From: an uncultured Saprospiraceae bacterium
GTDB taxonomy: Bacteria; Bacteroidota; Bacteroidia; Chitinophagales; Saprospiraceae
Direction: 5' to 3'
DNA length: 9,554 nt
Assembly: GCA_937959375.1 (NCBI GenBank)
Contig: CALGLS010000368.1
Coordinates: 1 to 9,554 of the forward strand
In this document: in pieces, positions 1 through 6,383 of the stretch
Layout of the letters: each line of letters starts with the position of its first letter
Position numbering within the stretch: the first letter of the stretch is position 1
Position numbers and translations under genes: made by a program
The notes under the pieces: model-generated
Seen by the model: only the letters and a program-made list of their open reading frames with translations
What the model was told of the DNA's origin: nothing
Database searches by the model: none

Positions 1-37
1 TTTTAAAACAATTTATTTTAAAAAGATTAGCAAAAAG

Positions 38-68
38 TTGCTATTCTGAGTAAGTGTACCTATTTTTG
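38..68 (+). promoter_or_regulatory. Bacteroidota-type promoter of the antirepressor-like gene
   Basis: TTG at 38-40 and TATTTTTG at 61-68 are separated by 20 bases. This fits the Bacteroidota primary sigma factor consensus, TTTG or TTG about 19-21 bases before TAnnTTTG. Transcription would start near 75, leaving a leader of about 43 bases before the ATG at 118. The DNA upstream (1-37) is almost pure A/T and could act as an UP-like element. It is the best-spaced promoter in the window. It was assigned by eye, without a transcription start map. Confidence 0.65.
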
Positions 69-81
69 TTATAGAAACGAT

Positions 82-97
82 CAAAATAGATCTTTTG
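82..97. repeat. Short inverted repeat in the leader of gene 1
   Basis: CAAAA at 82-86 and TTTTG at 93-97 form an inverted repeat around a 6-base spacer (TAGATC). It lies just downstream of the expected transcription start of gene 1. Its size and position would suit a dimeric repressor site. With 5-bp A-rich arms it could also be chance. Confidence 0.25.
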
Positions 98-117
98 TAA
101 ACATAAATTGTTTTAAA

Positions 118-927
118 ATGGAACTTAATATTCTCACAAGCCCAAAAGGAACTAAAGTAGTTACTGCTTCTAACCTTCACGCCGCTCTCAAGTTAGCAGA
201 TTACCAGTATGTTCGAAATGTCATGAAATGGTTAAGTGATGTATATGCTTTTAACGATGATGTGCGCAAACCAATAGAAATGAAAGATTTTGCACGTAGA
301 GTAATGAAGGTCAGCAAACTTCAAGACTATTATATCTCTCTTGAGATGGCACGACTGATTACATTGCACTCTGATAGTGAGGTGAAACAAGAATACGCGA
401 GATGGCTCCTGTCATTAGAAGAGCAAGTAAGAGACACGGAGCTATTGTCAAAAGATCAGGTAATGGCGGTCATTGAATTGACTAAAGTGATGGGTTTGAT
501 GTCTTGCCAACACTCAGTAGAGAAATCGCATCAAAAGAAATTCGGAGAAAAGAATGAGTTTAGCTACCGTTGGTGGCAATATCGAGCGAAGTTATTGGGG
601 TACTCTGTAGAGGAGTTGAGGTCAAAGATGGATGAGATCGGTAAGAATTTCCGGGGAAAGAATCTGAGAAAGATGTTAATGCAAGTGGACAAATACGAAA
701 TTATCAGAATGGCAGTAATCGATTTGTTCATCGCCTTAGGAAGAAGCGAGCGATTTGCGATGAATATGGGTGACCTTGCAAAGTATCTTGCCCGTGAGTT
801 AAAAGTCGAAATCTGGGACGATCGGGGTACCTCGATTAACTTCGCCACCAGCGATATTAATATGGATTTAGTGAATAAAATTCATACACTGAAACCAGGT
901 TATACGCACTCTGTAATCGCAGTTTAA
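118..927 (+). CDS. Orphan protein with AntA/AntB antirepressor-like N-terminal domain
   Basis: This 269-residue protein has no signal peptide or membrane segment, so it is probably cytoplasmic. Residues 14-102 follow the pattern of the phage AntA/AntB antirepressor domain: a VTASNLHAAL start, a WLSDVYAF segment near 38-45, then YYISLEMARLITL (71-83) and a helix ending WLLSLEEQV (96-104). In phages this domain marks proteins that relieve repression, but the target here is unknown. Residues 110-230 look mainly helical, with a basic aromatic segment (WWQYRAKLLGY, 152-162) and a KYEIIRMAVIDLF helix (192-204); I recognise no named domain there. No phage gene is adjacent. Similar stand-alone proteins occur in Bacteroidota as far as I recall, so it may be a domesticated regulator. 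The ATG at 118 is chosen because the protein reads straight into the domain and a promoter lies 50 bases upstream. There is no Shine-Dalgarno sequence. The coding call is firm; the family call is moderate. Confidence 0.82.
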   Translation: MELNILTSPKGTKVVTASNLHAALKLADYQYVRNVMKWLSDVYAFNDDVRKPIEMKDFARRVMKVSKLQDYYISLEMARLITLHSDSEVKQEYARWLLSLEEQVRDTELLSKDQVMAVIELTKVMGLMSCQHSVEKSHQKKFGEKNEFSYRWWQYRAKLLGYSVEELRSKMDEIGKNFRGKNLRKMLMQVDKYEIIRMAVIDLFIALGRSERFAMNMGDLAKYLARELKVEIWDDRGTSINFATSDINMDLVNKIHTLKPGYTHSVIAV

Positions 928-1021
928 TTTTAAGAAGTAAGTAGATACTCAAATTTACCTACATCTAAAACTCCAAAAAAATATTAAAATAGTGCATCGA
1001 AGTTAATGATTAGACGCACTA

Positions 1022-1062
1022 GGTTGACAAGCTGTTTAGAAGGGAGCTTGTCAGCCATTTTT
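1022..1062 (+). terminator. Intrinsic terminator of gene 1
   Basis: A 12-bp stem, GGTTGACAAGCT (1022-1033) with AGCTTGTCAGCC (1045-1056), contains one G-U wobble and closes an 11-base loop. TTTTT follows at 1058-1062. It begins 95 bases after the stop codon of gene 1 and separates that gene from parE. Confidence 0.85.
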
Positions 1063-1090
1063 ATATAAAAGTTGTTCAATCGACTTGTAC

Positions 1091-1122
1091 TTGATCGAAG
1101 TGAGCCTTATCACTTTGGTCAA
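1091..1122 (+). other. Long hairpin without U-tract upstream of parE
   Basis: TTGATCGAAGTGA (1091-1103) pairs with TCACTTTGGTCAA (1110-1122) as 13 consecutive pairs including two G-U wobbles, around the 6-base loop GCCTTA. After one mismatch, three more pairs are possible (1087-1089 with 1124-1126). No run of T follows on either strand, so it is not a standard terminator. The wobble pairs suggest that the RNA form matters. It could be an RNA processing or stability element at the 3' end of gene 1 read-through transcripts. Confidence 0.5.
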
Positions 1123-1244
1123 TTACTTATTTAAAGCCCCTGTTTAGTCATACTTTGTGGAACTGTCAAAGGAAAAAAACGTAGATAGGCAATCTAATTT
1201 CTAATATGTAAGTTGTTTTTTTATACTAGCTTATCAACAATCCT

Positions 1245-1252
1245 TATCTTTG
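1245..1252 (+). promoter_or_regulatory. Candidate -7 promoter element for parE
   Basis: TATCTTTG matches the Bacteroidota -7 consensus TAnnTTTG exactly and lies 68 bases before the parE ATG. No TTG is present at the usual spacing; the nearest candidate -33 sequence is the T-run ending TTA at 1221-1223, 21 bases upstream. The element is good, but the overall promoter is only partly supported. Confidence 0.5.
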
Positions 1253-1320
1253 GTGTCGCTAGCTTTACTAAGCATAGAATTTAACAAAATTGAAGCACTA
1301 CAATATCTATAAAATTAAGA

Positions 1321-3252
1321 ATGGCTAAAGAAACGAACTATACCGAAAAAAATATCCGATCACTCGATTGGAAAGAACATATTCGATTACGTCCTGGAAT
1401 GTATATTGGTAAACTGGGTGATGGCTCATCTCCAGATGATGGAATTTATATTCTTTTGAAGGAAGTAATTGATAACTCGATTGACGAATTTGTCATGGGA
1501 CACGGAAAGCATATTGACATCGAGATAACTGATGGCTCAGTGGAAGTACGTGATTACGGAAGAGGAATCCCACTAGGTAAGGTGGTGGATTGTGTATCCA
1601 AAATCAATACGGGTGGTAAATACGATTCCAAAGCATTTAAGAAATCTGTTGGTTTGAATGGGGTAGGTACAAAAGCAGTAAACGCTTTGTCTGACTTCTT
1701 CAAGGTGCAAGCCATTCGTGAAAAGAAAACCAAGATCGCAGAATTTGAAAGAGGTGTTTTAGTAGCCAATAGAAATATTGCAAAAACCAAAGAGGAGAAT
1801 GGAACCATCATCACTTTCGAAGCAGATCGTTCTATATTCCATAAGAACTTCAGATACCGTTCTGAGTTTGTTGAAAACCAACTTTGGAATTACTGCTACC
1901 TAAATGCAGGACTTAAAATTAACTACAACGGTAAGACCCTTTTTTCCAGAAATGGATTATTGGACTTGCTAAAAAAGAAGACGGCTGCAGATGCATTGCG
2001 CTACCCAATTATTCACATGGTTGGTGAAGATATCGAAATTGCATTGACACACGGTCAACAATACGGTGAGCAATATCACTCTTTTGTCAACGGGCAAAAT
2101 ACAACGCAAGGAGGTACACACCTTAATGCTTTCCGTGAATCTATCGTATCTACTATTCGTGGTTTTTTTAACAAAAGCTATGACGCAAAAGATATTCGTG
2201 CTTCTATAATCGCAGCTGTGAGTGTACGTGTCGAAGAACCTGTTTTTGAATCTCAAACAAAAACGAAATTAGGGTCTATCAACGTAGGTCCTAAAGGCCC
2301 TACCATGCGAACCTTCGTAAATGATTTTCTGTCTAAAGAATTGGATAATTTCCTTCACAAAAATCCACAGGTAGCGCAAGACTTACAAAAAAGAATTCTT
2401 CAATCAGAAAGAGAACGTAAGGATATTGCTGGAATTAAAAAATTAGCCAATCAACGTGCTAGAAAAGCAAACCTTCATAATAAAAAATTGAGAGATTGCC
2501 GGGTTCACTTTTGTGATAAAAAAACAAAAACGAATGAAGAGGCTAAGAACTCAACTATGTTGTTTATTACCGAGGGTGACTCTGCAAGTGGATCTATAAC
2601 CAAAGCACGAAATGTACAAACCCAAGCTGTTTTTAGTTTGCGTGGTAAGCCACTAAACTGTTTCAACAAAACAAGAAAGGTAGTTTACGAAAACGAAGAG
2701 TTTAATCTGCTTCAACACGCTTTGGATATTGAAGATGGAATGGAATCATTGCGCTTCAATAAAATTGTAGTTGCAACAGATGCCGATGTCGATGGGATGC
2801 ACATTCGATTGTTACTATTGACTTTCTTTTTACAATTTTTTCCAGACGTAGTAAGAGCTGGACATTTATACATTTTAGAAACACCACTATTTCGTGTTCG
2901 TGATAAAAAAGAAACGATCTATTGTTACAGTGAACAAGAGAAACAAGCGGCTATCCGTAAGTTGAGAGGGAAAGCAGAGATCACGCGATTTAAGGGTTTA
3001 GGTGAGATTTCACCTGATGAGTTTGGTGATTTTATTGGAGAAGATATTCGCCTTGAGCCAGTACTACTTCATGACGATACTAATATCGAAAATGTTCTAG
3101 CATATTACATGGGCTCAAACACACCAGAGCGACAGGAGTTCATTATCGATAACCTGAAAGTTGAAGTGGATGAGGTCGATGATGCCATCGAAATTGCAGA
3201 GGCTATGGGAACTGAAGTAGATAAAAAGGAATTAACTGAAGCGCTTAACTAA
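1321..3252 (+). CDS. parE: DNA topoisomerase IV subunit B (ParE)
   Basis: This is the ATPase subunit of type IIA topoisomerase IV, which with ParC decatenates and relaxes chromosomes. The 643-residue protein has an N-terminal GHKL ATPase domain: LRPGMYIGKLGDGSSPDDGI at 23-42, the N-box EVIDNSIDE at 48-56 (E48 catalytic base, N52 Mg ligand), DYGRGIP at 78-84 and the lid GLNGVGTKAVNAL at 111-123. A transducer domain with the QTK loop (312-314) follows. The TOPRIM domain has TEGDSA at 417-422 (E418) and DADVDG at 487-492 (D487, D489, D491). SLRGKPLN (439-446) and RFKGLGEI (556-563) complete the family motifs. The SSPDDGIYILLKEV wording and the short length are those of Bacteroidota ParE rather than GyrB. 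All catalytic residues are present. No parC follows; lon is next, so the partner must be encoded elsewhere. The ATG at 1321 has no Shine-Dalgarno, as for most genes here. Confidence 0.96.
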   Translation: MAKETNYTEKNIRSLDWKEHIRLRPGMYIGKLGDGSSPDDGIYILLKEVIDNSIDEFVMGHGKHIDIEITDGSVEVRDYGRGIPLGKVVDCVSKINTGGKYDSKAFKKSVGLNGVGTKAVNALSDFFKVQAIREKKTKIAEFERGVLVANRNIAKTKEENGTIITFEADRSIFHKNFRYRSEFVENQLWNYCYLNAGLKINYNGKTLFSRNGLLDLLKKKTAADALRYPIIHMVGEDIEIALTHGQQYGEQYHSFVNGQNTTQGGTHLNAFRESIVSTIRGFFNKSYDAKDIRASIIAAVSVRVEEPVFESQTKTKLGSINVGPKGPTMRTFVNDFLSKELDNFLHKNPQVAQDLQKRILQSERERKDIAGIKKLANQRARKANLHNKKLRDCRVHFCDKKTKTNEEAKNSTMLFITEGDSASGSITKARNVQTQAVFSLRGKPLNCFNKTRKVVYENEEFNLLQHALDIEDGMESLRFNKIVVATDADVDGMHIRLLLLTFFLQFFPDVVRAGHLYILETPLFRVRDKKETIYCYSEQEKQAAIRKLRGKAEITRFKGLGEISPDEFGDFIGEDIRLEPVLLHDDTNIENVLAYYMGSNTPERQEFIIDNLKVEVDEVDDAIEIAEAMGTEVDKKELTEALN

Positions 3253-3275
3253 GCAAATTCTTCTTAAGCGTTTTT
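3239..3275 (+). terminator. First parE terminator, overlapping the stop codon
   Basis: CGCTTAA at 3242-3248 pairs perfectly with TTAAGCG at 3264-3270, and three weaker outer pairs extend the stem to 3239-3273. TTTTT follows at 3271-3275. The loop is 15 bases and contains the TAA stop codon at 3250-3252. The left arm lies within the last parE codons, so translating ribosomes would block the hairpin until termination. It is less stable than the second terminator downstream. Confidence 0.6.
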
Positions 3276-3343
3276 AACTTGGCTTAAAAGACTCAAGTTC
3301 TGTGTCGAGCTAGAATAGTCGAAAGGTATAAAACATAAATAGG

Positions 3344-3382
3344 AATACGTCGGAGGGGATAGATACACTTCCGGCGTATTTT
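3344..3382 (+). terminator. Second parE terminator
   Basis: AATACGTCGGAGG (3344-3356) pairs with CTTCCGGCGTATT (3368-3380) as 13 consecutive pairs with two G-U wobbles, around an 11-base loop. The 3' arm runs into TTTT (3379-3382) and a further TTT after AG. It lies 92 bases beyond the parE stop codon and is the GC-richest element in this gap. Confidence 0.75.
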
Positions 3383-3444
3383 AGTTTAAGAAATTCTAAG
3401 AATGGTTTATGCTTAGTACTTTGCTATAAGCTGACGAATTGTCG

Positions 3445-3465
3445 GCAATAAATCCCATTTATTGC
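3445..3465. repeat. Perfect 9-bp palindrome upstream of lon
   Basis: GCAATAAAT (3445-3453) and ATTTATTGC (3457-3465) are exact reverse complements around CCC. TAGTTTTC, one base off the -7 consensus, follows directly at 3466-3473. It could be a protein-binding operator or a small RNA hairpin. The 3-base loop is tight for RNA, which slightly favours a DNA-level site. Confidence 0.5.
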
Positions 3466-3487
3466 TAGTTTTCTAAACATCTATGAC

Positions 3488-3522
3488 AAAAAACACAAAA
3501 AAACCATTGAATTACTCAATGG
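3488..3522 (-). terminator. Intrinsic terminator on the minus strand before lon
   Basis: Read on the minus strand, CCATTGA (3522-3516) pairs perfectly with TCAATGG (3510-3504) around a 5-base loop. It is followed by seven T (3503-3497), then GTG and six more T (3493-3488). That is a standard intrinsic terminator pointing away from lon. I see no minus-strand gene to its right: the minus-strand frames over the lon start are low-complexity shadows. It may end an antisense or small RNA, or be a chance pairing beside an A-run. Confidence 0.45.
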
Positions 3523-3664
3523 CACAGAACTTGGCCATTTAAATAATACAGAAAGAAAAGAAAGCTTGCTGACAACTTGGCAAGTATTTCTGAACAGAAT
3601 CATCCTGTTTTTGTTCCAATCAAATACAGAATGACGAAAACCTAGAGTTTACATAAATCAAAAA

Positions 3665-3670
3665 AGAAGG
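3665..3670 (+). promoter_or_regulatory. Shine-Dalgarno sequence of lon
   Basis: AGAAGG ends 9 bases before the ATG at 3680 and supports that start over the in-frame ATG two codons later (3686). It is the only clear Shine-Dalgarno sequence in the window; the other genes have A-rich leaders without one, as is common in Bacteroidota. Confidence 0.6.
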
Positions 3671-3679
3671 CGAAAAGAT

Positions 3680-6088
3680 ATGAGTATGTTTGATGAATTA
3701 TTTCTACCCAAAGGGATTAGCGACGAAATGGAATTCTCCCCAATGTTTACTGTTGAGGATGAAGAAGAGGAAAGCGAGGACGGAGATTTTCCTAAAGTAA
3801 TCCCAATACTTGCCGTAAAAAACACGGTCCTCTTCCCAGGAGTGGTCACTCCGATTACCGTGGGTAGAGACAAGTCTATAAAAGCAATCAACAAAGCTTA
3901 CGATGAAGGTCGCATGATTGCAGTACTTTCACAGATAGATAGCAAAAAGGAAGATCCTACGGTTGAGGACATGTATAAAGTCGGAACTGTTGCTAAGATC
4001 GTAAAGTTGTTTAGAATGCCTGATGGAACGGCTACTGCCATCCTTCACGGTAAGCGACGTTTTCAATTAGTTGACATGGTCAAAGAAGACCCATTCATGA
4101 TGGGAGAGATCAAACTACTGGATATTGAAAAAGTGAAAAATAAACTAGAGTTTGAAGCAATGATGGTGTCTATAAAAGACATGGCCAAACAAATTATTGA
4201 CCTTTCTCCGAATATTCCAACCGAAGCAAACGTGATGTTGAAAAACATCAAGCACCAATCATTTTTACTCAACTTTATCGCTTCAAACCTTGGAGTGGGA
4301 GTAGAGGAAAAACAAACCGTCCTTGAAACAAATAATCTCAACAAAAAAGCACGTAAAGTTTTGGAGTTCATGGACAACGAACTTCAAGTCCTAGAGCTAA
4401 AGGATCAAATCGAGAATAAAGTAAGAGGAGATATTGAAAAGCAACAAAGAGATTATTTTTTGAATCAACAACTAAAAACGATTCAAGAAGAACTAGGACA
4501 AAATCCTCAAGAGGAAACCGTAAAGAAATTGCTCGAAAGAGCGAAGACTAAAAAATGGCCAAAAGCTGTAAATGAGGCTTTTCAAAAAGAACTGGTCAAG
4601 GTAAGTCGGGTAAACCCACAGGTTGCAGAGTACTCTGTCTTGTTGAATTATCTCGAACTGATGCTCGACCTTCCATGGGAAGAATACACGGAAGATAACT
4701 TCGATCTGAAAAAAGTAAAAGTAATTTTAGATAAAGATCATTACGGCTTGGATGATGTAAAAGATAGAATTTTGGAACACCTTGCTGTACTGAAATTGAA
4801 AGGAGATATGAAGGCTCCAATCCTTTGTTTAGTAGGCCCTCCTGGTGTTGGAAAAACATCATTGGGTAAATCAATTAGTAAGGCTTTGAATCGAAAATTC
4901 ATCCGCATGTCCTTAGGTGGATTGCACGATGAGTCGGAAGTTCGTGGACATAGAAAAACGTACATCGGTGCTATGCCCGGTCGTATCATTCAGTCTATCA
5001 AAAAAGCAAAATCATCAAACCCAGTTTTTATTTTAGATGAAATAGATAAGGTTGGTAAAGACAATAGAGGAGATCCTTCTTCTGCATTGTTAGAAGTTTT
5101 AGATCCAGAACAGAATACAACTTTCCACGATAATTATTTGGATATTGAATATGACCTGTCGAAAGTAATGTTTGTTGCAACGGCTAACTCATTGAGCACC
5201 ATTCAACCTGCATTGCGAGATAGAATGGAAATCATTCAGGTAAGTGGTTATTCGACTGAAGAAAAAATTGAAATCGCGAAACGACACCTTATTCCTTCTC
5301 AGTTGAAAGAACACGGTTTGAAGGCAGCACATGTGAAGTTGAAAAAGGATACCATACAAGCACTGATACAAAACTATACTCGAGAGTCTGGCGTTCGTTC
5401 ACTTAGCAGACAAGTGGCAGGGGTAATGAGACGAATCGCTAAGTTTGTTGCAATGGAAGAAGCCTACGATGTGAATGTGAAACCAACTGACCTAGAATCG
5501 ATACTTGGGCCATCTAAGTTTTCTAGAGAATTATATATGGAGCAAGATACACCGGGTGTAGCTGTTGGTTTAGCTTGGACGAGTGTAGGTGGAGACATCC
5601 TTTTTGTAGAAGCTAGTTTGAGCAAAGGAAAAGGTAAACTCACGCTAACTGGAAACCTTGGAGATGTAATGAAAGAGTCTGCAACAACTGCATTGAGTTA
5701 CCTAAAAGCAAATAGCGATTCACTAGGAATTGATTCAGATGTTTTTGAAAAAAATGACATTCATATACACGTACCAGAAGGAGCGATTCCAAAAGATGGA
5801 CCTTCAGCTGGTATCACAATGATCACAGCATTGGCTTCTGTATTAAAAGGAAAACCAGTTAAATCTTATTTGGCAATGACTGGTGAGACGACCCTTAGAG
5901 GAAAAGTGTTGCCAGTTGGTGGTATCAAAGAAAAAATTCTAGCAGCGAAGCGAGCTGGCATTAAACAAGTGATACTTTGCAAAGAAAACAAGAAGCACAT
6001 CGAGGAAATTAACCCCTCATTTATAAGAGGACTAAAATTCCATTATGTTGACAAAGTCGAAGAAGTATTGAAAATAGCAGTGAAATAG
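3680..6088 (+). CDS. lon: ATP-dependent protease Lon
   Basis: This cytoplasmic AAA+ serine protease degrades misfolded proteins and selected regulators. The 802-residue length is normal. An acidic linker (DEEEESEDGD, about 27-36) precedes the substrate-recruiting LON N-domain (about 38-240), and a helical coiled-coil region follows (about 240-350). The AAA+ module has Walker A GPPGVGKT (386-393), Walker B FILDEID (450-456), a likely arginine finger R515 in ALRDRMEII, and sensor-2 R573 in SGVRSL. The S16 protease domain has PKDGPSAG (704-711) with nucleophile S709, and GGIKEK (747-752) with the dyad lysine K752. The S-to-K distance of 43 is the same as in E. coli Lon (S679/K722). Nothing is missing, so it should be active. 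It is LonA type, with no membrane segment. No CIRCE element (TTAGCACTC-N9-GAGTGCTAA) precedes it. It sits alone between two long gaps and is probably its own transcription unit. Confidence 0.97.
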   Translation: MSMFDELFLPKGISDEMEFSPMFTVEDEEEESEDGDFPKVIPILAVKNTVLFPGVVTPITVGRDKSIKAINKAYDEGRMIAVLSQIDSKKEDPTVEDMYKVGTVAKIVKLFRMPDGTATAILHGKRRFQLVDMVKEDPFMMGEIKLLDIEKVKNKLEFEAMMVSIKDMAKQIIDLSPNIPTEANVMLKNIKHQSFLLNFIASNLGVGVEEKQTVLETNNLNKKARKVLEFMDNELQVLELKDQIENKVRGDIEKQQRDYFLNQQLKTIQEELGQNPQEETVKKLLERAKTKKWPKAVNEAFQKELVKVSRVNPQVAEYSVLLNYLELMLDLPWEEYTEDNFDLKKVKVILDKDHYGLDDVKDRILEHLAVLKLKGDMKAPILCLVGPPGVGKTSLGKSISKALNRKFIRMSLGGLHDESEVRGHRKTYIGAMPGRIIQSIKKAKSSNPVFILDEIDKVGKDNRGDPSSALLEVLDPEQNTTFHDNYLDIEYDLSKVMFVATANSLSTIQPALRDRMEIIQVSGYSTEEKIEIAKRHLIPSQLKEHGLKAAHVKLKKDTIQALIQNYTRESGVRSLSRQVAGVMRRIAKFVAMEEAYDVNVKPTDLESILGPSKFSRELYMEQDTPGVAVGLAWTSVGGDILFVEASLSKGKGKLTLTGNLGDVMKESATTALSYLKANSDSLGIDSDVFEKNDIHIHVPEGAIPKDGPSAGITMITALASVLKGKPVKSYLAMTGETTLRGKVLPVGGIKEKILAAKRAGIKQVILCKENKKHIEEINPSFIRGLKFHYVDKVEEVLKIAVK

Positions 6089-6142
6089 TTTGCTGACTTT
6101 CTTCCGCTAAAGGACTTCAGTTTTCTTGTCTTGAAGAGAATG

Positions 6143-6167
6143 AAACGAACTTGTTTAAGTTGTTTTT
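6143..6167 (+). terminator. Weak candidate terminator of lon
   Basis: AAAC-G-AACTT (6143-6152, with one bulged G) pairs with AAGTTGTTT (6157-6165) around the loop GTTT. Bases 6163-6167 are TTTTT, so part of the U-tract is used in the stem. It lies 54 bases after the lon stop and is A/T-rich, so it would be inefficient. No better terminator is visible before the next gene. Confidence 0.35.
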
Positions 6168-6240
6168 GAAAAATGTAGAGATGAAAATGTTTAATTTAAA
6201 TCTCTCGGACAACCATTGCGTCGATAAAGGTATCATTAGG

Positions 6241-6336
6241 TTAACAAGACTTTGGTACTTTTCTTTTGAAAAATAGATCTTCAAAAAATGGAAAAAAGTC
6301 CGTTCAGACATCTTTTTTTGTTAAAAGTCTGTTAAG
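6241..6336. repeat. Three copies of an AAAGTC(T)GTTAA-like element
   Basis: AAAAGTCCGTTCAG (6294-6307) and AAAAGTCTGTTAAG (6323-6336) agree at 12 of 14 positions and start 29 bases apart. TTAACAAGACTTT at 6241-6253 is an inverted copy: its reverse complement AAAGTCTTGTTAA differs from the third copy by one inserted T. All three lie 48-143 bases before the candidate -7 element at 6384. They could be regulator sites for gene 4 or the stems of one RNA structure. The motif is not one I know. Confidence 0.35.
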
Positions 6337-6383
6337 CAAACATAAAGGTCGCTCGAGATATGCAATTCTGTGCGTTACCTTGT

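Larger units (their letters stand above)
1..118. repeat. Perfect 16-bp inverted repeat enclosing the promoter of gene 1
   Basis: Bases 1-16 (TTTTAAAACAATTTAT) are the exact reverse complement of bases 103-118, with 86 bases between the arms. The right arm ends on the A of the ATG at 118, and the promoter at 38-68 lies between the arms. A degenerate direct copy of the left arm, TTTTAAAAAGATT, starts at 16. The left arm begins at the first base of the window, so it may extend further. The arms are A/T only apart from one C/G, which raises the chance of a random match. Role unknown; a pair of operator sites is one possibility. Confidence 0.6.
928..1320. other. Intergenic region between gene 1 and parE: hairpins, terminator, promoter
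   Basis: I find no gene in these 393 bases. In order, the region holds an imperfect hairpin (991-998 with 1013-1020, one mismatch), the intrinsic terminator at 1022-1062, a second long hairpin without a U-tract at 1091-1122, a weak CTTTG/CAAAG pair near 1154-1172, and the parE promoter element at 1245-1252. The three hairpins between 991 and 1122 are denser than one terminator requires. Confidence 0.6.
3253..3679. other. Long structured gap between parE and lon
   Basis: These 427 bases hold two parE terminators followed by a chain of small hairpins. The hairpins are GCTGAC/GTCGGC (3430-3446), a 9-bp palindrome (3445-3465), CCATTGA/TCAATGG (3504-3522), the competing pair AATGGC/GCCATT (3518-3539), CTTGC/GCAAG (3565-3585) and AACAG/CTGTT (3594-3610). 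A tiny ORF of 19 codons starts at 3483. No exact TAnnTTTG is present on the plus strand. The nearest lon promoter candidate is TGTTTTTG at 3606-3613, one mismatch, 66 bases before the lon ATG, with no TTG at the right distance. The start site of lon transcription is therefore not settled by eye. Confidence 0.5.

Noticed and set aside
3411..3423. TAGTACTTTG as a lon promoter -7 element
   Set aside because: The spacing inside the element is one base short of TAnnTTTG, there is no TTG at the right distance, and it lies over 250 bases before lon.
3253..3679. CIRCE (HrcA) heat-shock operator before lon
   Set aside because: I looked for TTAGCACTC-N9-GAGTGCTAA, and neither half is present in the gap.
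3658..3894. 78-codon minus-strand frame over the lon start, as a possible gene for the minus-strand terminator
   Set aside because: Its serine run is the complement of the acidic Lon linker, so it is a shadow frame. It also ends before the terminator without any start signals.
6117..6311. 64-codon minus-strand frame in the lon-gene 4 gap
   Set aside because: It shows no recognisable domain, its composition follows the A/T-rich spacer, it has no promoter or ribosome site, and it overlaps the candidate lon terminator.
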